A stretch of 64,000 nt of DNA from Pyrenula massariospora (GCA_021030905.1 JAGFMI010000013.1:434001-498000); one strand, 5' to 3'; positions 32,818 through 43,851 are shown, counted from the stretch's first letter. Notes: generated from the sequence alone by a model not told the origin. Numbers and translations are program-made.

Positions 32818-34220
32818 ATGGCGAGCACACCAACCCCGGTTCCGGCGTTGAAGCCACCACCTGGCGTTGAATCCAATTTCGAACATCCCGATTCTCTATC
32901 ATTCAAGAGTAACTTGACCATCGGCATCTGTGTTCCGCTTGTTACCATCTTTTTCTTAACAAGGTGCTACGTAAGAATCTGGATAAAGAGAACCTGGATT
33001 CTCGAAGATTGTATGTGGCACGCTGCTCAACCCAATACATCTTGCTAACCAGAGATAGGCATTGTATCTGCAGCCTGGGTACTCTATTTGCAAGAGACGT
33101 CCGTATGGATTGCTGATACAAATTTTTAGGTAGGAACTATGGCTCATTGTGGCATCACGGCTTCAACCATGGCTCACCATGGGGGGAGACATGCTTGGGA
33201 TATCACCCCGACGGAGGCCGACCAGGTGTTATACGTAAGCACTTGTCTAACGCTAGATCCCTCACAAAGCTCATTGCTTTCAAGCTGTTCAATATCGCCA
33301 TAATTGTATACAGTGTCGCGATCTGCCTTACGAAATGGGCACTTCTGTGGCTTTACCGGCGCGTATTCTCGCCTCGACCCAAGAGCACCTTTGACATTAG
33401 CATCATCAGCCTCATTATCATTCTTATTCTCTTCTACGGAAGTACTTTCTTCGCTAAGATCTTTGAGTGTATTCCTCGAGCAAAGATTTATGATAAGAAG
33501 ATCCCAGGAACTTGCATTGATTTGTCTATGATTTTGAACATAGGCGCATTATTCAATACAGCCACAGATTTTATCATACTGCTCCTCCCTGTCAAAGTAG
33601 TTTGGAAACTTCAAATGAGGACTCAAAGAAAGATCATTATTGTTATGGTTTTTACTTTCGGACTCTGGTTGAGCTCCCATTTCCCCTTTAAGAGTAATGT
33701 CTTACGTATAGAAAGTGCACCAATATTCAGCATCATCGGCTCCATTATACGCTGGAAGATCAGTGGTGATTCAGATATCACGTGGGATTATCCAGAGATC
33801 TTGCTTTGGGGGTAAGTAATAGAAGATCATCCGCGAACGCCTCTCTAAACCATGAGCTGTTACTAACTTCTTCGGTATAGAACCGCTGAGCTATCGACAG
33901 GACACTTGTGCGTTTGCTTCCCAGAGATGAATGCTCTTTTGAGAAAGAAGGAGCTACGTCACCCCAAGCCCAGTTTAGTCGCCTATGAATACGGAATGAA
34001 CTCGCCACGCAAACCCATCAGTGCAGATACGCGGGTCACTTATGTGGAAAGCAATGGCAGACGGAGCGGAAGCGACCCATCCTTGGAACTTGGCGAAGAC
34101 GCTTTTTACGGCTCATGTCTCTCGCAAATTGAAAATGGCACAAACAACGCAGAGCGTCATGCGGTGCGAGTCACGACCGACATTACAGTAGAATCACGCC
34201 CAAAAGAAGGCCAAGCTTGA
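32818..34220 (+). CDS. Fungal rhodopsin-domain (PTH11-like) membrane protein
   Basis: Exon 1 is 32818-33010 (N-terminal tail and first helix, NLTIGICVPLVTIFFLTRCY, then ILEDC); exon 2 begins at 33059. A 48-base intron at 33668-33715 restores the family motif GLCAPIFSIIGSIIR, and another (33813 to about 33889) restores GTAELSTGHLCVCFPEM, the last helix region. Other helices: LFNIAIIVYSVAICLTKWALL, FDISIISLIIILILFYGS, and FNTATDFIILLLPVKVVW (given here as separate segments). The cytosolic tail is about 95 residues. The family is fungal-specific with seven helices and proposed receptor-like roles. The boundary between exon 2 and the segment starting NYGSLWHHGFNH (33059-33170) could not be settled, and the segment GVIRKHLSNARSLTK fits the family poorly, so the model or the gene itself may be damaged. 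Confidence 0.65.
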
Positions 34221-34611
34221 CGAATCAGGAAATTCATGATTTTCTAATTTTAGAAGGTGTACGTCTTACCTCGCTGATATCCAAATCGCGGGATTGTGGG
34301 CGAATTTTTTGTTGATAATTGATAACCTAAATCCTCACTCTTTCCTTCTGTTTTCGCCTAAGGGTGTGGAGGAACTCCAAGGCTATGTTGGGGATCGGGT
34401 CGGAAAGACAAGGGAAGAATTGAGAGGAGGATATGTCATTAACGAGATTCCATTCTGCTTTCTTGCTGCTATCGTCTCAATCTAGTGCATCCATGATAGC
34501 CTTGTAGTAGCTATTGTGGAGCATTACAAGAATCTAGCAATATGGGAATCTTCAAGCTGGAGAGCATAGACAGGTTGCACCAATCTATCTGGAAAGATAG
34601 CCAGCTCCTCG
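34221..34611. other. Intergenic between convergent genes, with repeat copy 1
   Basis: About 390 bases; 34250-34365 resembles 36984-37095. No gene is supported. Confidence 0.5.
34250..34365 (+). repeat. Weak direct repeat flanking the MFS gene, copy 1
   Basis: Two blocks match the copy at 36984-37095 in the same orientation: GAAGGTGTACGTCTTACCTCG versus GAAAGTGTTCATCTTACCTCG (shown here as near-identical 21-base blocks) and ACCTAAATCCTCACTC...CGCCTAAGG versus ACCTAAATTCCAACTC...CGCTTAAGG. The middle differs in length. Origin unknown. Confidence 0.45.
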
Positions 34612-36473
34612 CTAGCGGGCGAATCCCATGCTCTGGCTTTCCTTGACATACCTGCGGTACCGTTTGCTACTGCTGGATCTAAGCCCCTTGCCCCATTTCA
34701 CCATGACAAGGAAGCTCAGAGCTTGCATCAAGCCTACCAATGCCGCCGTTATAAACGCATTTTGCAACCCCATATTCGTGATCCAGGGCGTCAATCCGTA
34801 ATTCAGCGCAAAACTCATGGTGTTCCGTATCAGTATCACAGTCACCAGTGCCTCGGAAGACAGTTCTTTGTAGGAGTCAATAGCGTAGAGCACACTGAGT
34901 TGCACACCCAGACAATTGGTCAACGCGGTCATGCCCATGGAGAGAATCAGGCCGAACCAATGAATGCCATGTGCGGCTCCGACTCCCCATAGGATGAGAC
35001 TGAACGGCGTGAACACCGCGTTGACCAGGAACAGCCACAGGCGGTACTCAGGCTCCACTATACCAGCGTTGCTTTTTTTCCGTCTCGCGATCTTCAGTGG
35101 GATCCAGTCGCTCACTCTCCCCAGATAGAGCGAGCCGATACAGACACCGATGAATGGTGAAACGTACGCGACGCCAACGATTGACGAGGAAAAGTTGTAT
35201 GGTGATGCTGATAGGATGGAAGATGCTGTCCCGTTTAGTACGTTGAACCAGACGAGAGAGCTGCCGTAGCTGAAGCCTGCCCAGAATATCACCGGGAAAG
35301 AAAGTAGTGTTAACGGTCGTTGCACCATCTTCCAGAACTGCAATGGTCGGCTTTGAGGTAATATGGAAAGCTTCTGGAGGTAGCTTTTGTGACTGCTTGC
35401 AATTTGTGGCCCTGGATCGCTCAGAAAAATCCCTTCCTGCGAAGCCTGATGGGGGGAATGGTCCTGGTACAGCCTTTCTCCCTCTTTGAGTTGAGCAACA
35501 TCGCCGGAGGGTTTCTCTGAGGATGGCTTCGGGGCAGATATAGGATACACACGATCTGGAGTATGCGCTCAGCTTCGCTGACAAGGGGACGTCTTCCGAG
35601 GGGCGACTAACCATAATTTGTCTCTTCCATCGCGAAAAAGTTGAAGACAAGCCCGACGGCAAGAAATATTGCACACCAGTAGAACACCCATTGCCAACCT
35701 TGACCATCAGCAATAAAGCCAGCGATAATCGGAGCGAAATAACTGCTGCCTGCTAAAGAGAATGCATATAGTCCTATATACGTGCCTCTTTGGTGTTGAA
35801 ACCATACGTCTGTAACCGAAATCTCGACCAAAGATTCTATGGGAGCGCCAAAGAACCCCTGAAGGATCTTGCTCGCAATGTATTGCCCATTGCTTGACGA
35901 TGCAAAAGGGGTCCAGACCATGATTGCCTGTAATCTGGTCATTAGCATGAAGCACTAAGATTTGGAATCCGAGATTGACTGACAGCTGATGCAAGCATTG
36001 AAATCAAGTAAACTGGTCGTTTCCCATATTTCAAGGCCAATGGCTGCCAGAACAAGCACCCCCATCCGAAAAGTAAGAACTACGGGTGCCCAAGTTAGCC
36101 AGTGTAGGGCAATGGCTTACGGGTGAGTAGAAAGTTCATTGATTACCATATAGCCAGTCCCAGCATTGAGATCATCTAGCGATAGCCCTGTGTCATTCGA
36201 AATGGGCATGAAGACTGAGTATATTGCAGCCGAAGCTATACCAACGGTGATGGTGTAGACACACGTGCATATCGTGGCCAAGGTTTTGCGGGGGTGGGAC
36301 CAATTAAGAGGGTCGTCAACATCGTTCGAAGGAGTCGGAACTAACACGATATCCGAATCACCTGCATGTTTTGCTCGCAGCTCGCGTTCAATGTCAACAA
36401 GATGGACGGTTCCTGGAACACTATTTTCGTCCTGTAACTCCACCTCAAATGTCTGGGTCAGTGTTTCTGACAT
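34612..36473 (-). CDS. MFS transporter, DHA1-like, 560 aa
   Basis: Exons 36147-36473, 35984-36079, 35612-35927 and 34612-35555, all in phase. A ~70-residue cytosolic N-terminus ends in DDPLNWSHPRKTLATI, the start common to fungal DHA1 (Hol1/Tpo-type) drug or polyamine antiporters. The 12-helix pattern follows: FGWGCLFWQPLALKYGKRPV (loop 2-3 motif, with Gly-Lys-Arg), ILQGFFGAPIESL, GTYIGLYAFSLAG, FIADGQGWQWVFYWCAI, a central loop of about 75 residues, and the second half from LTLLSFPVIFWAGFSYG to ALVGLMQALSFLVMV. The substrate cannot be told from sequence. It is bracketed by two weak direct repeats. Confidence 0.88.
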
Positions 36474-37963
36474 CTGAACAAACCTCGGTCAGAGAGTTTG
36501 CTGCTAATTGCATACAAAGGAGTGGCAACGCTCAATTTTCGTGCCCTACCTGGGCTGGAAATCAGATGAATGGCGTTGAGATTATGCGTGGGTGTGGCGG
36601 GCTAGAGACTAGGCAAGGATCTGCTAACACTTGTCTATCGAGGTGAGGTCGGCAGCGAAGTGGTCAGGGTGAAGCGAATAATTCAGTGTTGATGGCTGAG
36701 TTTTTATTGACGAGTACCAGATGCATTGAGATGCCGTACCGAGATGCGTGATGAACGGGAAACAATACGATTGGTGCGCCAGTTGAAATAAAACTCAAAT
36801 CTTTTCTGAGGGTGGAAAGGGGCTCATGGGCTCTATAGCATGGCACTTAGAAGAAGAAAGAAGGGAAGATTCCGCTTTTCAAATCACAAGGTCTGAGCAA
36901 GTGGTAGTGGGGCAAAACTCGAGAGCTTGGGAAGATCAGCTGCGTACCAATATGCGTCGATTTCAGAATGATGCGGGTTCTACGACTTTTTATATGTGGG
37001 AAAGTGTTCATCTTACCTCGTCGACTTTTAGGCGTATCTCGTCCTTATTAACTTACCTAAATTCCAACTCTTCCTTTCTTGTATCGCTTAAGGATGCAGA
37101 TAGATTCTACGGGCTACATTTGGGTAGTATTATTCAGATGGAAATTTTGTATAAACGACACTGTTGTTGAGATGGGACTACGGATTTGAGACTAAACTAA
37201 TCACGGCTTTTGGTTGCTATCCTTCAATCGCCCCCAAACGAAGCTAATCCTGCAGTTTGTTCAATCCTGTGCACCACTACATCGTCTTTGCATTCGGGGT
37301 ACAGTAGAGGGAGAAATAGATTCATGGAAAATCTCAGAGAAATCACGAATTAAGCCCAGCCGGATAGTCCACATATTTAGAGAGGAAAATTTGCGAGAAC
37401 TCGGGAACCGCAAGTTTTTTTTAGCCATCGGTAAATTTATTCACGGCGTTAAAAGTTTGACGTCTCCACGGAACCTGTTAATTCTCGTTCAATTCGTTTT
37501 AGGGCTCTTCTACCTAGCCAGGCAGCCAAAATCTGTAACTCTGTACCTATCGCATATATCTTTTAGATAAAAGATGAGATGGTGAATGGTTTCCCGGTAC
37601 GTGAGAATTGAATGGTCTTCAAAGATTATGACATGTGGGGCACACAAAAACCGCGGGCAGGCGATTTAGCGAGGGCAGAAAGAAGCTTGGCGGCCTTAAA
37701 TGTAACGTTTTTCTTTCTTAAGATACTAACTACCTACCTACCCTATTCCACTTCAAATTTGGGACACTACAAAGGTACCTAGTCCAAGTCTACAATCCAA
37801 TGCTCAGCCTGGGAGCAGCGCTGTTCAAGAATTTCACTGTGTTATCTCGACACATGCTCAAAAAGACATCTGGCACGATCTCTTCTCAATAACCCTTGAA
37901 AAAAACCGTCTCGTACAAAAAAGGCCATCCCACCAACAGAAAGCCATCCCATCAAGAAAAAAA
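36474..37963. other. Intergenic 1.5 kb with repeat copy 2
   Basis: A plus-strand frame at 36826-37170 has an ATG but no domain and overlaps the repeat; I do not support it as a gene. The right part (37600-37963) is the PHS1 promoter with TACCTACCTACC runs near 37730. Confidence 0.5.
36984..37095 (+). repeat. Weak direct repeat flanking the MFS gene, copy 2
   Basis: Partner of 34250-34365; see that entry for the shared blocks. No reading frame is conserved between the copies. Confidence 0.45.
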
Positions 37964-38828
37964 ATGTCAACAACGCGCTCCCGCCCTGCCACGGGCAACT
38001 CCTTCCTGACCAAACAGAACTACCTCCTCCTCTACAACCAAGCATCCCTCGGCCTCTGGAGCACCATCACCCTGCGCGCCCTCCTCCTACTCCCCGCGGT
38101 CATTCGCCACGGCCGCGTCTACGGCGTCTACGACGCGCTCTTCTCCCCCCTGCTCAGTACCACGCAGTCCCTCGCGGCCCTCGAGGTCGTCCACGCGCTG
38201 CTGGGCTTGGTGCGCGCCAGCCCCGCGACCACAGCGATGCAGGTCGGGAGCCGCCTGGTGGTGGTGTGGGGGGTGTTGGCGGCGTTTCCGGAGGTGGTGG
38301 TGGGGAGGGAGGTGGTCGGGGTGCGGACGAGGAGCGTGGGGAAGGGGACGGGGGAGTGGGCGTTTGTGGGGTGTGTGTTGGCGTGGGGTGTCACGGAGTG
38401 CGTGAGGTATGGGTTCTTTGCGGCGCAGTTGGGGTTAGGGAGGGTGCCCGGGTGGTTGCTGTGGTTGAGGTGAGTGAGTCGGTGAGCTTGCTGGTGGGCT
38501 CTTTTTGCGTTTGTGGAGAGATGATCTCAGGGTTGCTGACAGAAAGTGAGCTAGGTATAATACTTTCTTTGTCCTGTATCCGATTGGGATCAGCAGCGAA
38601 TGTTGGTTGATGTGGTTGGCGCAGACGCCGGCAGCAATGATCAGTCCGTTGTATGTCTGGTTTCTGAGGCTTGTTCTGATCGTCTATGTACCAGGTATTT
38701 ACTTTTTCAAGATTGCTTTCCCCGTACGTTGTTGGTCACTAATGAATTGGACAGGGAGCTACATATTATATACGCACATGATGGCTCAGCGGCGGCGGGT
38801 TATGAAAGGTAAAGCTCGCAGTGCATAG
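37964..38828 (+). CDS. PHS1: Very-long-chain 3-hydroxyacyl-CoA dehydratase, 239 aa
   Basis: Exons 37964-38469, 38555-38694 and 38755-38828. The splices rebuild the conserved path WLLWLRYNTFFVLYPIG and YVPGSYILYTHMM. Phs1/PTPLA proteins are ER membrane enzymes with six helices that dehydrate 3-hydroxyacyl-CoA in the fatty-acid elongation cycle. Family landmarks: YLLLYNQASLGLWSTI, SLAALEVVHALLGLVR, AWGVTECVRYGFF (the Tyr and Glu active-site region), and YPIGISSECWLM. The C-terminus, QRRRVMKGKARSA, is basic and fits an ER-retained protein. This gene shows the sharpest C-to-G codon-ending switch in the window, near 38235. Confidence 0.93.
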
Positions 38829-39101
38829 ACATCAATAGATCGCAGTGCTTTACAATCGGTGCCTTCCTTCTACTACTCTACGCTCTCAGTTCTGTTCGCC
38901 TTCCGGCTTGAGCTGTACGCGCTGTGCGCGAGCCCAAAAGCAAAGCACCTTTAGCTGGCCCTTCGTGTGCCTTGTGCCGGAAGATAGGGGTTTCTGAAGC
39001 CGAAATATCCTTTCTATGAAGACCTTACTGAGGTCACATGGAGTAACCTCCCCGTCCCTCGAAGCGTTGATATTACAAGAGTATTGAGTTAGTCTGCTCG
39101 T

Positions 39102-40199
39102 CTACAGCTCGCCCATTATCTCCGCGACGGCCTTTTTCGCAAATCTCTCCCGTTCTTCTTTCGGCATCCCGGCTCCCTTCTCTCTAATAGCCATGACCCT
39201 TTCCATCAACCCCGGCAAGGACTCAATTTGTAAATCCTCTTCATCAATCTCTGCCTGTCGTCCATCTTCGTCCACATACCGTACTGCCATACTCAACCCG
39301 AGCATCTCTCGCTGGAGCTCTTGCTTGTCGGGCTGCAGAATATCTTCCCCATCATGAGATCGCGTTTCACCTTCGTCTGAAGCCGATAGAAAGTCGAGAT
39401 TCGACTCGTCAGCAGTCGAGGGCGAAGCCCAAGCAACGACCTCCAGTATCTCAAGGATCCGGTCAATGCCCTTCTTCTCCCCGTGCGCATCCCTATGACC
39501 CCTCTCACCCGGCTGGTCCTTTCCAGCCCCCGCCCGAGCACCCTCAGAGCGTATCACCCCGTCCCAAGGCACAACATCCCACCCAAACATCCCCCGATCA
39601 AGCAGCTCCTCTTCAAGCCCCTCAACCACGCCATCCTCCATCCCCACCCTAGACTCCACCGTAGCGCTAACAGAATTCTGCAAGACCACACACGCCGCAC
39701 AATCCCCTCCCCGATCCACCTCGATCTCATCTCTCATCCTGCCCACCGCAGCAATAACCCCCAACACCTCCTCTCTCGAAACATCCTTTGCAGCCGTCGA
39801 CGTCCCATCTACCACCTCACTCGGCAGCACAAGCACAACCCCCCCAACCGCCTCCCTCACCTCCCGCGCCTCGGCGGACAGCATCTGCCCCTTCCACTCC
39901 TCCAGCCCCAACCCACCTCTTTCATTCCCCGCCCCATCCTCTTCCTGCGTAGCCCCCGCATCCCTTACCGGCACCTCATCAACCCAAATACTCACATCAG
40001 CATCATAATAACGCGTGCGCAGTTGCAGCGGGGGGTGGGACGTGTAGCCCGAGAACGTTGGGAGGTCTTGCGGGGGAGGGGTTCCGGTGAGGGCGGAGAG
40101 GAGGGGGGGGAGGAGGGAGGTTGCGCGGATAGTGTTTGGCGTGAGGATTAGGAGGCGGAGGGGGGATGTGGTAGGGTGTTGTTGTTGGGTGGTGGACAT
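39102..40199 (-). CDS. IRC6: Irc6/p34-type adaptin-binding protein, 365 aa
   Basis: A single exon. The N-terminus PLRLLILTPNTIRATSLLPP and GYTSHPPLQLRTRYYDADVSIWVDEVP match the G-domain-like fold of alpha/gamma-adaptin-binding proteins; GGVVLVLPS is the next core strand. The C-terminal helix pair (EQ-rich EMLGLSMAVRYVDEDG through LMERVMAIREKG and FAKKAVAEIMGEL) matches the fungal Irc6 tail. Yeast Irc6 binds clathrin adaptor complexes and acts in trafficking. The nucleotide-binding P-loop is not obvious. Third positions run from C-rich (5') to G-rich (3') with a switch near 40015. Confidence 0.82.
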   Translation of the reverse strand: MSTTQQQHPTTSPLRLLILTPNTIRATSLLPPLLSALTGTPPPQDLPTFSGYTSHPPLQLRTRYYDADVSIWVDEVPVRDAGATQEEDGAGNERGGLGLEEWKGQMLSAEAREVREAVGGVVLVLPSEVVDGTSTAAKDVSREEVLGVIAAVGRMRDEIEVDRGGDCAACVVLQNSVSATVESRVGMEDGVVEGLEEELLDRGMFGWDVVPWDGVIRSEGARAGAGKDQPGERGHRDAHGEKKGIDRILEILEVVAWASPSTADESNLDFLSASDEGETRSHDGEDILQPDKQELQREMLGLSMAVRYVDEDGRQAEIDEEDLQIESLPGLMERVMAIREKGAGMPKEERERFAKKAVAEIMGEL

Positions 40200-40708
40200 G
40201 TTGACGGTGGGGAGATTTGGAGGTTGAGCTAGGGTGGGGGTGGAGGGCTTATTGGGGGTAGATAGGGTGGAGGGGATGAGGATTGCGTACTGGGCTTCAC
40301 CTTGTTTTTTCGAATGGGGAAAAGGGAATGTGTATGTCTAAGGTGGGGTTTGAATAAAGATTGAGTTCCATCCTACGTTACGGTGTTGGTATACACAATA
40401 TGCTCGGTCGAGAAACTGGCATGTAGATAATCACCATGTTGGTCAAAGTTCTAGAAACCCTTGTAGCTTTTTGTAAAGCCGGTCTGATTGGGCTTCTTTC
40501 ACCTTCTTCAAAGCGATTAGGACTTTATCTCAGTCCCTATCTTCTGGCAACCCTGCCGCCTTTGGCAGACACCCCCTTTTTCTTCGCCTGATTCTTAACC
40601 CCTGTAGCCAGTCTTCGAAGACGGCACACTGACCAACCGTATTGTAGCCTTGAGTAGCTGGAGAGATCCCAAAAACGCATATTTCGAACCGAGTTATTTT
40701 CCGCATCT
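40200..40708. other. Intergenic 0.5 kb
   Basis: IRC6 promoter and SMD3 terminator region; no gene seen. Confidence 0.55.
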
Positions 40709-41208
40709 TTATCCTCTTCGCCCCGCCCGCGCTCTATTGACTGTCGCCCTCCCTCTAGCCAATCCCACACCGCGTCCCCGCTGGCCTCTGCTCCGGAACA
40801 TCGGCGCATTTCTTAACATGTCTGGGACGATGAAGAATCGTACGTGCGAACCGCGAATGTAGACCTGATCGAGGTGGGATACGCGACCATCACGGGCGGT
40901 GACGGTGATGTCTTTTAATTGTACGTTCATGTTGTCCTCGGCTGTCCAAGAGTCAGTAGGATGTGCATGTATTTGGTGATTCAAAATTGAGGAGAGTAGC
41001 GAAGAAGGAGCTCGGCGGAGTACTTGTAGTGGGTGCATACCTTCCAGGAGCTTTCCGCGATACACCTGCCCAGATGTGATTTCGAGAGTGACGACATGAC
41101 CCTGTAATCCAGAAATCAGTCCAGAAGACGCAATGATTCAAGAGAACGAACCTGTGCTTCATTGAGGAGCTTGATCGGGATTCCAATGGTGGATGTGAGT
41201 TTTCCCAT
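40709..41208 (-). CDS. SMD3: Small nuclear ribonucleoprotein Sm D3, 116 aa
   Basis: Three exons, 41152-41208, 41041-41101 and 40709-40941, in phase throughout. The Sm fold is complete: Sm1 ([45 protein letters not shown]) and Sm2 ([19 protein letters not shown]). The C-terminus is the RG-rich tail ([17 protein letters not shown]) typical of Sm D3. It is part of the heptameric ring on U1, U2, U4 and U5 snRNAs. Its start is 180 bases from a MITE that lies between it and GEP4. Confidence 0.95.
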
Positions 41209-41387
41209 GGCGTTGGAGAATAGTGGCTATATTGTGGAGGCTTGATATGGGATAATTTCGAAATCAGGCGATTAAGATTGTGAAGGCATGCATCCGAAGT
41301 CGCAGTCAGACCCAACACTACCACACGTGTTTTCGGAGTTTGGTGAACGGATTGTGAACATCTCCAGCGCGACTCGTAAATTACCTA

Positions 41388-41586
41388 TCCCTTACTAGTC
41401 GGTAATGGGCCAAGTTTCTTAGGGGCGAAAGTTTAAGGCGCGTGCGGGGTACCTCTCGGGGGCTTTAAGCCCCTGATATAAAGGCCGAAAGTCTATTGTT
41501 TAGGGGCTTCCAGTTTATGTTCCGCCCTGTACACACCTGGAACTTTCGCCCCTAAGAAACTTGGCCCATTACCGACTAGTAAGGGA
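41388..41586. mobile_element. MITE, 199 bases, perfect 46-base terminal inverted repeats
   Basis: Left end 41388-41433 and right end 41541-41586 are exact reverse complements over 46 bases, beginning TCCCTTACTAGTCGG. Both ends are flanked by TA (41386-41387 and 41587-41588), the target duplication of Tc1/mariner-type elements. The 107-base interior has no coding frame and contains a small hairpin (GGGGGCTTTAAGCCCC). A short, non-coding, TIR-bound, TA-flanked element is a MITE mobilised by a transposase elsewhere. Ends with no mismatch suggest recent insertion. Confidence 0.93.
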
Positions 41587-41796
41587 TATTTCATGTCCGT
41601 TCCTAACGGCGAAGCTTCGCGGCGGGTCGGGTCGGTAATGATTTTGCCGTAAAACCCCGTCTGCCATGTCTATCTCGAAATTTCTTCAAATGTCTACTAA
41701 CTTAGTAGAGGGTGCTCGCATCTCATATACCTTCCCATGTGGCATCAATTTTGAATCGACGTGAAAAGTACGGTTGCAATTGGCAGTAGTCAGCAA

Positions 41797-42561
41797 ATGT
41801 TCCGGCGCCCGGAGAACCTTTCTAAGGCTGCACGACTCTTCCAAGGTAACCCTGGACTATTACTTCCCCATCTCAAGCTCCGGACCTTGTTGGACCTCCC
41901 TGTCCCTATTGGACCTTCGCTGCCAACGCAACCCCGAATCCGTGCTCTCGTACTCGACAAAGACAACACATTATGTCCACCAAACAGCACATTCATCCAT
42001 CCCGCGTATCGCAAGGCGGTGGAGCTTTTGAAGCACAGCGAAGAATTTTCCCATCATCAAGATTCTATTTCAATTGTGTCGAACACCGTTGGAAAGACAG
42101 CGAGCGCGAAGCACGAGTATGCTGCCTGTGAGCTTGAGGATAAACTTGGAATCCCCGTCTTTCGCCAGTATCTTGCATCGAAAGGGAAGAAAAAGCCAGC
42201 GATAGGTCGAAGCGTTGTTGATTATTTTTACCAAAAGGACGTAATTTCCAGTCCAGATGAGATTGTCGTAGTTGGTGATAAGATTCTTTATGATGTGGCT
42301 ATGGCACGGTTTATGAGGAGTTGGAGTGTTTTCCTTGATGATGGATGGCGCGATCCTGACGATCCAGAGAAAAGCTACCACGACCTCGGTACTAGATTGG
42401 AGCGATTTGGGTTCAATCGCGTGCTCAAAAACTTTTACTGGGACGATGATGATCGTGCCCTTTTGCCCTGGGAAGGGCCCACGTTAAAGTCCTGGGAAGA
42501 GATCTTCAAAGCGTTTGATGAGAGGGTTGAAAAGTCAAAACGACATAATAACAAGAAATGA
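41797..42561 (+). CDS. GEP4: Mitochondrial phosphatidylglycerophosphatase, 254 aa
   Basis: A single exon from the ATG at 41797; the frame is open 12 codons further up but without an ATG. The HAD-superfamily catalytic motif is VLDKDNTLCPP near residue 51, with motif II at SIVSNTVG and the late motif VVVGDKILYDVAMA; KKPAIG carries the conserved lysine. The start ENLSKAARLFQGNPGLLLPH matches Gep4. The enzyme dephosphorylates PGP to PG in the matrix side of the inner membrane during cardiolipin synthesis. A MITE sits 210 bases upstream. Confidence 0.92.
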   Translation: MFRRPENLSKAARLFQGNPGLLLPHLKLRTLLDLPVPIGPSLPTQPRIRALVLDKDNTLCPPNSTFIHPAYRKAVELLKHSEEFSHHQDSISIVSNTVGKTASAKHEYAACELEDKLGIPVFRQYLASKGKKKPAIGRSVVDYFYQKDVISSPDEIVVVGDKILYDVAMARFMRSWSVFLDDGWRDPDDPEKSYHDLGTRLERFGFNRVLKNFYWDDDDRALLPWEGPTLKSWEEIFKAFDERVEKSKRHNNKK

Positions 42562-42952
42562 AATGCCGACTAGATGCCGAAGTGATTATATGAAGGCTGG
42601 TTTGATGTTCCAATGGTGCTGAAAGCTGGGAAGCTCAAGCGAAAGCCACGACCTGAAGAGCATCACTTTTTGAGGGACTTGAAGTAGCCTTTTGTTACTC
42701 ACGTCGACCATCAGACTTTGGAAGGAGTCGTTTCACAATTCGGCTATGCTCATCACGGCGAGACCAACAGCACTAATGCACTAATGCATGGAGGTCGTTC
42801 TACGTGACAGACCTGTTAAGAGCTAAAATGGAAGGCTCCGCACAATATCGACTCCTCTACTTCTATCTAGTCAGGAGTTCTGGGAAAGCTCGGTCAGGCT
42901 GTCTTGTCCATACTGACCACTCAGACGCACTTTGATTGAAGACTCTGAGGAC
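42562..42952. other. Convergent 3' regions of GEP4 and the DUF1264 gene
   Basis: About 390 bases with nothing recognised. Confidence 0.55.
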
Positions 42953-43851
42953 TCAATTCCACATTCCGTCGGCACCTAGGATTTATGAGCTTTCCCTCTC
43001 GCGGTGTTTTGCAATGTATTGATGCGAACTGCTCACCTTCAATGACCTGCGCATCCTCGACACCTTCCCTGACAGCTCTCTTTCTCGTCACATCAACACC
43101 AAATCGCTGGTCCCGACCAGTCATCTCGCACAGGCTCTCGCTCGGCCTCTTCCCATCCTCCGGTTTCCCAACCACCTTCTCCACAGTCTGCTCATCCGTG
43201 AAGCTAGCCATCAACTTTGGCTCTCCCATGGGAACGACGTCCCCTCGATCGACTTGCCAGAAATGGTACGTCTTGCCGTACAGCGGCGCAATCTCGTGCA
43301 TCTCGGAAGTCTCCGCGGTTTCCCAGGCAGCGGTCGGTGTGACCGAAGTGGAAGGTTGGGGCATGATGAGCATTCCGGACTTGACTTCAAAGACGTGAGA
43401 GTGCCAGAGCTTACGCTCTTCCATAGGCAGGGTTTTGAACCTGTCGAGGAATCAGTCCCGCGGAGCTTTTATCCTTCAAGCGATTGGAAATAACGAGAAA
43501 CCGCGCCTATACACAACACGAACTAACAGCACAAATCAAAAGACAAAGACCACGGTACGCTTACACCCTAGGTGTAACCAAATACTCAACCCCGATCAAC
43601 CTCGCACCCTTCTCCGGCGAGTCGTACACCAAACACTGCCGCACATCCTCATTCAAATGCGTACAGTAGTGATTGGCCTCTACACATCTCGAAGGGTCGT
43701 CGGCATAGACATGAAAAGCGTTGAGATGGGCGCAGATTTGGTTGACGGGCGTGAAGTCTTGGACGATGCTCGCGCCGGTCTCGAGGATGTGGTCTTTGGG
43801 CTTCAGTGGCGCCTGGGAGGGGGACGCGGGTCTGTTTGCTGAATCTGTCAT
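42953..43851 (-). CDS. DUF1264 / oil-body-associated-protein family, 237 aa
   Basis: Exons 43565-43851, 43037-43440 and 42953-42975 (only 23 bases, ending GADGMWN). The family core is clear: [50 protein letters not shown], then [20 protein letters not shown] and [13 protein letters not shown]. Plant members (OBAP1) sit on oil bodies; fungal and bacterial members are uncharacterised. Conserved His residues in the HLNAFH, HYCTHLN and WHSHVFE segments could bind metal, which is inference. No signal peptide or membrane helix. Confidence 0.88.

Noticed and set aside
39483-40151. Plus-strand open frame of 222 codons
   Set aside because: Antisense shadow of IRC6 in its C/G-skewed region; low-complexity Pro/His/Arg composition.
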